Shown one piece after another: positions 62,001 to 64,000 of a stretch of 64,000 nucleotides of DNA (position 1 is its first letter; each line of letters starts with the position of its first letter). This stretch comes from Pseudomonas putida W15Oct28 (lineage in GTDB: Bacteria > Pseudomonadota > Gammaproteobacteria > Pseudomonadales > Pseudomonadaceae). The stretch lies in assembly GCF_000708715.2 (NCBI RefSeq), contig NZ_JENB01000022.1:39144-103143 (forward strand). The letters run 5' to 3'. The position numbers and the translations under genes were made by a program. Below the pieces are notes generated by a model. It did no database searches, was not told the origin of the DNA, and saw nothing but the letters and a program-made list of their open reading frames with translations.

Positions 62001-63615
62001 CACGCACCTGCACGGTGGTGCCGGCTTCGCCGCGGCCGCTCAGTTGCTTGCCGGCCAGGCCAATTACCAGGTCGACAGGCGCATCGGGTGGCGTGGTGTC
62101 GCCGCCGTCGATGTCCGGCGCGGTGACCGAGCCGGCGACCGACGTGTTGCCAGCAGCATCGGTGGCGGTAGCTTGCAGGACTTCACCGTCAACCTGCGGT
62201 GGGTTGAGGTTGATGCTGAACACGCCAGTCGGGCCGACCACGGCCGTACCCAGCTCGGTGCCGTCGGCTGCCAGGATACGCACGGTGCTGCCCGGTTCGG
62301 CACGGCCAGTGAGCGCGGTGCCGTCAGCGCTGATGGCCAGCTCGGTCGGTGCGGCAGGCGGGGTGATGTCCGGTGCTGTGAACGCCAGCGGTATCGAACT
62401 GTTGCCTGCGGCATCCACCTGGCGAATGTCCAGCGCTTCGCCGTTGGCCTGCTCAGGCGAGAGGGTAAGGCTGAAGGTACCGTCGGCGTTGACCAGGCCG
62501 CTGCCGATGAGGTTGCCGGTAGCATCGCGCACCTGCACGGTGGCGCCGGGCTCGCCGCGACCGGTGAGGGTTACACCGTTGGCCAGGGCGAGGTCGGTCG
62601 GCTGGTCAGGGGCGGTGGTGTCAGGGTTGTCGACGTCCGGTGCCGCGATGCTGGCAGCTGGCGACGTATTGCCGGCCGCGTCCGCGGCGCTGACTTCCAG
62701 GGCCTGGCCGTCGGTTTGTGGCGGTTGCAGGGTGATGCTGAACTGGCCGTCCGCACCGGCTACCGCAGTGCCCAGCAATACGCCGCCAGCGCCGCGCACG
62801 GAAACCGTCGAGCCGGGTTCGGCACGACCGGTAAGCGTGGTGCCCTGTTCATCGATGGCCAGGTCGGTCGGTGCCAGTGGTGCAGTTGCATCCGGGGCGG
62901 TGACAGTGCCTGGCGCCGAGACATTGCCGGCGCCATCGGTCAGGGTGACTTCAAGGTTTTCGCTGTTGATCTGTGGTGGGGACAACGTCACGTTGAAACT
63001 GCCGTCGGCACCCACGGTGCCGCTGCCGATCAGGTTGCCGGCAGCATCACGGATATTCACCGTGGCGCCCGCTTCACCGCGGCCGGTCAGGCGCAGGCCA
63101 TCCGGCGACACCAGCAGGTCGATGGGTGTGGCCGGTGCGGTGGTATCGGCATCCGAGCCGCCACCGCTGCTTCCGCCACCGCCACCGCCACTGTCGGCTG
63201 CAGCTGCTGCGCCACCGACACCGAGCAGGCTGAGCCCGGCAATCGCCCAGGTCGGCATGGCGCTACCGGCGGTACCGATACCCGCGACCAGTTCGTCCAG
63301 CGAGGCTACGTCTTCGAAGGTGAAACCGGTGAACGCTGCCGCATCGTACTGGGCGTGCCACAGGGTGCCGTCTTCGCCGACGAAGACGATGTCGCTGCCG
63401 ACCCCGGCCTGGTCCACCGCGAAGAAGTTGCCAACGGTGACTTTTTCACCCGACTTCAGGGTGATGATCAGGTCCTGCCCGCGTTGGGTAACGGTGGCCA
63501 CCTGGTCGGGAGATACCGGCATCTGCACGACGCCTGGTGCTTTGAGATTGATATTGCCCCAGGCGCTCTGAGTGGCGACTTCGGATTGCTTGTCGGCGAT
63601 GACGATGTTGTCCAT
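44071..63615 (-). CDS. lapF: large adhesin LapF
   Basis: A 6,514-residue secreted biofilm adhesin. The start at 63615 has AGGGAG upstream and gives MDNIVIADKQSEVATQSAWG. Residues 1-125 are a BapA-prefix-like domain, followed by a hydrophobic helix (PTWAIAGLSLLGVGGAAAAA) and a Gly/Ser linker. About 67 Ig-like units of about 86 residues follow to about residue 5,830, each with the pattern TGxGExGxTVxVxD. Then come two related BapA/VCBS-like modules (about 5,830-6,340) and a C-terminal secretion domain with Gly/Asp-rich calcium motifs (DGNDHLDGS, GGAGNDTLVV). KT2440 LapF is about 6,310 residues, so this is a longer allele. LapF supports microcolony and mature biofilm structure. Export should be by the adjacent type I system. 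Confidence 0.95.
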   Translation of the reverse strand: MDNIVIADKQSEVATQSAWGNINLKAPGVVQMPVSPDQVATVTQRGQDLIITLKSGEKVTVGNFFAVDQAGVGSDIVFVGEDGTLWHAQYDAAAFTGFTFEDVASLDELVAGIGTAGSAMPTWAIAGLSLLGVGGAAAAADSGGGGGGSSGGGSDADTTAPATPIDLLVSPDGLRLTGRGEAGATVNIRDAAGNLIGSGTVGADGSFNVTLSPPQINSENLEVTLTDGAGNVSAPGTVTAPDATAPLAPTDLAIDEQGTTLTGRAEPGSTVSVRGAGGVLLGTAVAGADGQFSITLQPPQTDGQALEVSAADAAGNTSPAASIAAPDVDNPDTTAPDQPTDLALANGVTLTGRGEPGATVQVRDATGNLIGSGLVNADGTFSLTLSPEQANGEALDIRQVDAAGNSSIPLAFTAPDITPPAAPTELAISADGTALTGRAEPGSTVRILAADGTELGTAVVGPTGVFSINLNPPQVDGEVLQATATDAAGNTSVAGSVTAPDIDGGDTTPPDAPVDLVIGLAGKQLSGRGEAGTTVQVRDAAGNIIATGTVGADGTFSITLDPAVIDGSTLQVTLTDAAGNISQPGSVTSSDLLPPAQPTDLALADGVTFTGRGEPGATVQIRNAAGTLIGSGIVGADGLFSITLAPAQANGEALDVRLVDAAGNSSAPLQFDAPDTTPPAAVSNIAVGAGGLALSGRGEPGATVEVRDANGTVIGTGVVGANGTFLIDLSPAAQPGDQLSLVQTDPSGNASVALEYDVPLTTAPVSPSNLAIDGDGTTLTGSAPAGSRVEVHDANGTLLGSAIANADGTFSIELSPAQANGELLDVVAIDDSGVSSLPAQITAPDITAPAAPTELAVSADGTVLTGRAEPGSTVRILAADGTELGTAVVGPTGVFSINLAPPQVDGEVLQATATDSAGNTSVASSVTAPDIDGGDTTPPEAPTNLVIGLAGSQLSGRGEAGATVQVRDAAGNVIATGTVGPDGNFVLSLSPAVNDGSALQVTLTDAAGNVSQPGSVTSADLLPPAQPTDLALADGVTFTGRGEPGATVQVRNPAGTLIGTGIVGADGLFSIALAPAQANGEALDVRLVDAAGNTSAPLQFDAPDITPPAAVSNIAVGAGGLALSGRGEPGATVEVRDANGTVIGTGVVGANGTFLIDLSPAAQPGDQLSLVQTDPSGNASVALEYDVPLTTAPVSPSNLAIDADGTTLTGSAPAGTRVEVHDANGTLIGSAIANADGTFSIELNPAQANGELLDVVAIDDSGVSSLPAQITAPDITAPAAPTDLAVSADGSIITGRAEPGSTVRIVAADGTELGTAVVGPTGVFSINLAPPQVDGEVLQASATDAAGNTSVASSVTAPDIDGGDTTPPEAPTNLVIGLAGSQLSGRGEAGATVQVRDAAGNILATGTVGADGTFTITLTPAVIDGSTLQVTLTDAAGNVSQPGSVTSADLLPPAQPTELTLADGVTFTGRGEPGATVQVRNPAGTLIGTGIVGADGLFSITLAPAQANGEALDVRLVDAAGNTSAPLQFDAPDTTPPAAVSNIAVGAGGLALSGRGEPGATVEVRDSPSNLAIDGDGTTLTGSAPAGSRVEVHDANGTLVGSAIANADGTFSIELSPAQANGELLDVVAIDDSGVSSLPAQITAPDITAPAAPTELAVSADGSVITGRAEPGSTVRIVAADGTELGTAVVGPTGVFSINLAPPQIDGEVLQATATDGAGNTSPTSAVTAPDIDGVDTTPPAAPTDLVIGLAGSQLSGRGEPGTTVQVRDAAGTVLATGTVGADGSFAVTLTPAVSDGSALQVTLTDAAGNVSPPGSVTSPDLQAPALPTELALADGVTFTGRGEPGATVQVRDAAGTLIGTGIVGADGLFSLTLNPAQANGEALDVRLVDAAGNTSAPLQFDAPDITPPEAVSNILVGTGGLALSGRGEAGATVEVRDANGAVIGTGVVAANGTFLINLDPAVQPGEQLSLVQTDPSGNASVALEYDVPLTTAPASPSDLVFAEDGSSISGTAPAGTRVEVHDANGTLLGSVVAGPDGSFTVVLDPAQANGELLDVVAIDDAGVSSLPTQVTAPDITEPAAPSELAINADGTVVTGRAEPGSTVRVLAADGTTVLGSVVVGATGSFSITLSPAQVDGEVLQVTATDAAGNASTAGSVTAPDIDGGDTTPPDVPTNLVIGLAGGQLSGRGEAGTTVQVRDAAGTVLATGTVGPDGTFAVTLSPAVNDGSTLQVTLTDAAGNVSQPGSVASPDLQAPTQPTELALADGVTFTGRGEPGATVQVRNSAGAVIGTGLVNPDGTFSLTLSPAQANGEALDVRLVDAAGNSSAPLQFDAPDITPPAAVSNIVVGTGGLVLSGRGEAGATVEVRDDLGTVIGTATVGANGTFVVNLDPAAQPGAALSLVQTDPSGNASDALQYEVPLTTAPASPSDLVVAADGTSITGAAPAGSRVEVRDANGTLVGSVVVGVEGTFTVILNPAQANGELLDVVAIDGTGASSLPVQVFAPDITAPAAPSELAINANGNVVTGRAEAGSTVRVLAADGTTVLGTAVVGATGNFSITLNPAQVDGEVLQVTATDAAGNASSAGSVTAPDIDGGDTTPPLAPTNLVIGLAGGQLSGRGEAGASVQVRDAQGNVLANGTVNPDGTFQVTLAPPVNDGSTLQVVLTDAAGNASTPGTVATPDLQAPAQPTGVDLAGGVTLTGSGEPGATVQVRDASGNVIGTGVVNPNGSFSVTLSPAQANGEILDIRLVDAAGNVSTPLPFDAPDTTAPAAVGNIVVGADGLTLSGRGEAGATVEVRDVNGTVIGTGTVTANGTFLLDLDPAALPGERLSLVQTDASGNASEALTFDVPLVAIPTSPSDLVFAEDGTSISGSAPVGSRVEVHDANGAVVGSIVVGAEGTFTVVLNPAQANGQLLDVVAIDNNGASSLPVQVSAPDITAPTAPSELVVSADGSVVTGRAEAGSTVRVLAADGTTVLGSVVVGANGAFSIGLTPPQVAGEQLQVAATDTAGNASTAGTVTAPIIDNGGDTTPPAPATQLAISDDGRTVSGRGEVGATVKVLNDQGQVLVSGTVQPDGSFNVQLPTPVVDGSSLQVTLTDAAGNVSTPSPLAAPDLVPPQQPTGLVLTDGDSLTGTAEAGARVEVRDASGNLIGNAIAQPDGSFSLTLDPPQANGETVSITVIDEAGNISPPLSYVTPDITAPALVTDVVAADGSLAVSGRGEPGATVEVRDAQGAVIGTGTVAPNGTFVVDLEAPLVAGETVVVVQTDAAGNTSVGLSVTVADTPLPESPSGIVVAPDGSTLAGTAPAGTQVEVRDAQGNVLGSTQAGPDGSFLITLTPAQANGETLDVVAVDGAGNSSLPTQILAPDITPPNEASQLQVSADGSLLTGRGEPGTTVQVISADGTVLGNAQVGADGVISLVLIPPQTDGQELDVVLRDAAGNTSSATTMAPDIDGPLQPSGLAIDTAGIHLTGQGQNGSIVTVRDADGNVLGTATVGADGRFDVTLNAPQRNGESLTVEATDNLGNSAGPVDFTAPDSTPPQVVTTPAIDGTGTTVTGNGEPGATVTVRGPDGSVLGSTVVGENGAFEITLTPPQTNGQALTVEQRDPTGNLSAAVDLPAPDTELPATPTGLTLSGDGRTITGSGEPGAQVSVTNAEGTVLGTATVQPNGSFQVSIDPPQLNGQTLSVTQADNAGNDSPAGTVTAPDFEAPLPAQGLGLDPTGTLLSGQGEPGSTVEVRNAAGDLLGTIPVGAGGTFEVTLTPAQTNGEVLSVVLIDGGGNASPSATFTADDNTAPTAPAGLTITPGGNAIQGTGEAGSTVEVRNAGGDLLGTVVVPAGGNFTVPLAPAQLDGQTLQVTLTDAAGNVSDNTPINAPDITPPALPTGVEVSEDGTTVSGNAPGAETVTVRDGAGVETTVPVNADGSFSVTLPTTQNNGETVTVIVTDPAGNSSAPITVTAPDNTDPEPATGVTVSPDGSTIGGTAEPGSTVVIRDPVTGDDLGTTTAGPDGTFVIPVNPPLTSGDQVSVVVIDPAGNESDGVTLTGPTGTEVATPAGLAISADGFVLTGTGTVGSLITVTSGGATLGTATVGSDGSFRVFFGNAQLNAQTLQVSARIGADGQPSVPATLVANDTTAPNAPTADIDRTGSTLTGQGEVGATVRVTDAQGTLLGSAVVGNNGLYSVNLSPAAANGQNLIVTQADAAGNVSLAASVQAPDLQAPLAASNLSLNSAATVLSGQGEAGATVTIRDASGAVLATGTVNQNGQFQVTLPSAQTTGSPLQVTLSDAAGNVSGPASLATPDRTPPAAITNPALSQDGRQLSGSGEVGATVQVRNAAGSVLGTATVGADGRFTVTFDTPQANGQAIGVTQVDAAGNTSPAVNVTTPDLTPPAPLTNVALNNNGLTLTGLGEAGATVTVRGPDGTIIGTGLVAANGSFTLTLDSAQLNAQHLSVTQTDAGNNTSTAVAVTAPDFTPPAAPTALALAATGLQLTGNAEAGSTVTVRDASGNVLGTAVAGSNGTFQVTLNSAQTNGQSLQVTATDAAGNVSPAAPYTAADTTPPAAVTNLAVSASGATLTGNGEAGATVTVRAPDNTVLGTATVGADGHFSVALSPAALTGESLSVVQADAAQNVSPAQNVTAPGLLAPATPDNLVLAADGLSVTGTAAVGSTVKVYGPNGVLLGSSPVANDGTFTVNLGSAQANGEVLQVSATGSDGAVSLPATLLAPDTTAPQALTNLVLSNDGLVLSGRGEPGATVTVIGEGGIDLGTAVVDASGNFSVTLGTAQINGEQLSASQSDVAGNESNSVSLTAPDRVAPDAAANLAFAGGGSLLNGTGEAGATVRVLAADGTVLGSTTVRADGTFQVSFASPQANGQQVHVVLTDAAGNQSAASAITAADTTPPAAPSELAISSDGVTITGRGEVGAQVTVTNPAGEEIGSAIVDASGHFTLTLSPALGNAELLSVTQADGAGNVSAVATLQTPDFTPPAPLTEVDITTDGSVVFGRGEAGATVTVSNAAGTVLGTGTVLADGSFRVELTPAQINREALSVLQADPPGNISLPVTVLAPDHTPPAAATELRLNAAGTELGGVGEAGATVKVYVGTELIGTAVVAANGIFVVELDSPQLNGQVLQVTLTDGKDNISVVSTVTAVDITPPAGVIATINNSGTQLVGTAEAGTRVTVVNNNGDLLGQVTVDPDGTFVLNLNNPQINGETLTIIAQDPTGNPSAPLAVFAPDLTPPVQPSNLLLNPAGTSMTGTAEAGTTITVRGPNNNIVGSVEVGENGQFTVPISPAQNNGQLLTVVSTDDAGNASVVVPYQTNDTSPPAVVTDMAINNTFDVLTGKGEPNATVTVSRGGTVLGTGTVDAAGNFQITLVPPAGILATLGVTQSDGFNTSAVATYVTPLIAPPVPPTDVTLGSDGLTLTGNAPSGVGIRVYDAAGNLIGTGGATLNGTFTLTLNTAQLNGQHISVTAVALVGGESQPTFLQAGDITPPANPLVTNLSVNGLVLTGTGEAGATVTVRDASNNVLGTAVVNGGGVFTVNLNAPQLNGQVLGVSQADAAGNVSGSTSYTAADLQPPVAPTNVAVNGTGTVLTGNGEAGATVTVQGPNGQVGTGVVQPDGTFTITLTSPQNDGQLLVVRQADAAGNLSGSTSVTAPDTTPPAAPLATINANGTAVSGSGQIGSTVTVRNSAGTVLGTATVGSNGLFVVSLTAAQIDNQALSVTLTDSAGNVSTGTALTAPDLTPPAAAGNLLFSADGGTLTGTGEVGATVTVRSANGTVLQTATVQPDGVFTVTLNPPQDNGQVLSVTVSDPRGNVSGNVNVTAPDVDANAPVIASDNLATATVNLVPVSATKTYTDSFTTLISGFTKTYTWTVAAGTTVDPTLTLTTNSVLALLNNSTFTLQVKDATGAWVTIATGNNQGLLDLIVLPLGLQVDIGTLQAGDYRLTVGSGGIGLVTNVTTSLDITATSLTQFTGTGTPTSGNVITDVGTDGTVDARGPDSGAVLQVLKNGSYVAAGTATTVQGLYGTLVIHGDGSYTYTPNGSPGSVGKVDVFSYQLVHPNGLSDAANLYVRIDSPQATEIWSNTNYGAPATVVDAVNDVGSSHITLVNPETTSSTTFTPLSLPVIGSRSATYTTTVAANTVTDLQVVVNSTNLLSLLNGTTIELLKLNPATGLYVSVQVVNGGSLVSLLGGGAGYTFQDQGPGTYHVKVSAGGIGLLSSITTTVNATATHLDQFVVGSATAATGNLLSDDNVGSALTVLSVLTAANTYTIPGYNGVSVAGTYGTLLVHADGSYTYTLNAGLTSAVVGQHDTFTYELTHPNGTTDTATLTVNLDNAAGLTTFTSLQADTGDEAVALASLAAATDVIAGTDGNDHLDGSQGGHITLQGGAGNDTLVVVDQNFASVEGGTGTDTLLWGGGDASIDLGNLAGRVHDIEVIDLNDTSSVALTLNLADVVAITETGTDTLIIKGDEKDSVHMTDNWTLVGNQTADGIDYNQYTAQEDPSHHLWVQNGIHVV
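53269..62100 (-). repeat. seven tandem copies of a five-unit 429-residue higher-order repeat in lapF
   Basis: Thirty-five Ig-like units in this stretch follow a fixed order of five subtypes: A (LVIGLAG), B (LALADGV), C (VSNIAVGAGG), D (SPSNLAIDGDG) and E (PTELAVSADG). Matching positions in neighbouring copies differ by 1,287 bp (for example 60151 and 61438), that is 429 codons. The first three copies are almost identical in nucleotides; the last two (toward low coordinates) have diverged. Units outside the block do not keep this order. Confidence 0.9.
58917..58921 (-). other. junction of a 171-bp in-frame deletion within lapF
   Basis: In the third higher-order copy, unit C breaks off after ATVEVRD and is joined directly to SPSNLAIDGDG of unit D. 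The complete copy at 61321-61491 has 57 codons here (ANGTVIGTGV through PLTTAPV) that are missing. The frame is kept. The junction is not at equivalent points of two units, so ordinary repeat slippage does not explain it. Confidence 0.85.
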
Positions 63616-63739
63616 GGATGCTCCCTGCTGGTATCCGGATCCCCGGCCCGACTGTTCGGGCCACAAACGCCATAACAGAGCCCTTGCAGGTGTGTTACGC
63701 GCAGCCTCGACCAGGCAGTCGAGATTTGGGTGGTTAGGG

Positions 63740-63749
63740 AGATATAGCA
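63740..63749 (-). promoter_or_regulatory. possible lapF promoter -10 element
   Basis: On the minus strand, TGCTATATCT resembles an extended -10 (TGn-TATATC) or an RpoS-type CTATAC-T element. It would give a leader of about 120 bases before the lapF start. RpoS dependence of lapF in P. putida is known; the match itself is imperfect. Confidence 0.35.
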
Positions 63750-63804
63750 GTCAGGCAGGAAGCAACCAGATGGCTTTCTGGGTTAATCCTTTTGTAGGTG
63801 ACCC

Positions 63805-64000
63805 TCAGCGAAGCCCCAGCCGGCGGGCCAATCGGCTCAAATTTGCGCGGTCCAGGCCCAGTTCCCGCGCGGCTGCCGCCCAGTTGTCCTGGTGCCGTTG
63901 CAGGCAGGCTTCGATCACCTGGCGCTGGTAGATTTCGACCGCTTCGCGCAGGCCACCTTCAGGCAATGCTGCCACCTGGGGCGGGGCTGCAGGGGAGGGC
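63805..64000 (-). CDS. C-terminus of a sigma-54-dependent activator (NorR-like), partial
   Basis: Only the last 64 residues are in the window; the 5' part lies beyond base 64000. The sequence includes GGLREAVEIYQRQVIEACLQ and ends RHQDNWAAAARELGLDRANL then SRLARRLGLR. This is a Fis-type helix-turn-helix, the DNA-binding end of bacterial enhancer-binding proteins. The ending LGLDRANLSRLARRLGLR is that of NorR, the nitric oxide sensor, and in P. putida a NorR-like gene lies next to lapF. The AAA and GAF domains cannot be checked here. Confidence 0.75.
   Translation of the reverse strand, partial: PSPAAPPQVAALPEGGLREAVEIYQRQVIEACLQRHQDNWAAAARELGLDRANLSRLARRLGLR

Noticed and set aside
53269..62100. 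Tandem repeats that might be taken for a CRISPR array or satellite
   Set aside because: The period is 1,287 bp or about 258 bp per unit, the frame is open throughout, and the repeats code for Ig-like domains. There are no short identical repeats with unique spacers.

Overview
This window looks like the chromosome of a Pseudomonas putida-group bacterium. The reasons are the high GC content, the dense scatter of putida-type REP elements, the order ampD-ampE / tatD-fruR / fruB-fruK-fruA / oprD-type porin, and a giant LapF-type adhesin next to its own type I secretion genes and a NorR-like regulator. Most genes are ordinary core genes; start codons were chosen from Shine-Dalgarno sequences and family N-termini.

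Layout. 1-5.3 kb: an acetyltransferase-like gene, a small unknown gene, a metallo-beta-lactamase-fold hydrolase, an OmpA-type lipoprotein, pta behind a DUF3565 gene, and slyD, which ends in a striking long RNA hairpin. 5.4-15.8 kb: glutathione peroxidase, a glycosyltransferase, a soluble PAS-PAS-chemoreceptor (BdlA-like), cysZ, trxB, nadC, a DUF1631 protein and ampDE. 15.9-23.5 kb: tatD-fruR facing the fructose phosphotransferase operon fruBKA, with a recognisable FruR operator between them. 23.6-28.0 kb: a DUF3820 protein, a PA2169-type stress protein behind a near-consensus sigma-54 promoter, a diguanylate cyclase, an OprD-family porin and a small exported protein. 28.3-34.6 kb: one operon of RND efflux adaptor, RND pump, response regulator and sensor kinase. 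34.9-36.0 kb: a YkgJ-type cysteine-cluster protein coupled to a small exported protein.

36.0-38.1 kb is the accessory insert and the most interesting part. It is visibly AT-rich beside its neighbours. It encodes an AvcD/DcdA-like anti-phage deoxycytidylate deaminase with an extra N-terminal module and a 51-residue WP-x-WK protein whose gene overlaps the deaminase gene. Upstream lie two interleaved inverted repeats that could fold into a pseudoknot, in the place where AvcI regulatory RNAs sit in known AvcID systems.

38.1-64 kb: cheV, then a biofilm block on the minus strand (transcribed from high to low coordinates): lapF, TolC-type outer membrane protein, ABC exporter and HlyD-type adaptor. 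LapF (6,514 residues) has about 67 Ig-like units. Thirty-five of them form seven tandem copies of a five-unit, 429-residue higher-order repeat, and one copy carries an in-frame 171-bp deletion. The window closes with the C-terminus of a Fis-type sigma-54 activator.

Several genes point to surface life and c-di-GMP or chemotaxis signalling (BdlA-like receptor, diguanylate cyclase, CheV, LapF with its exporter), but apart from the lapF-exporter block they are not one operon. Nine REP clusters of two sequence types sit at gene ends. I saw no rRNA, tRNA, CRISPR array, transposase or integrase.
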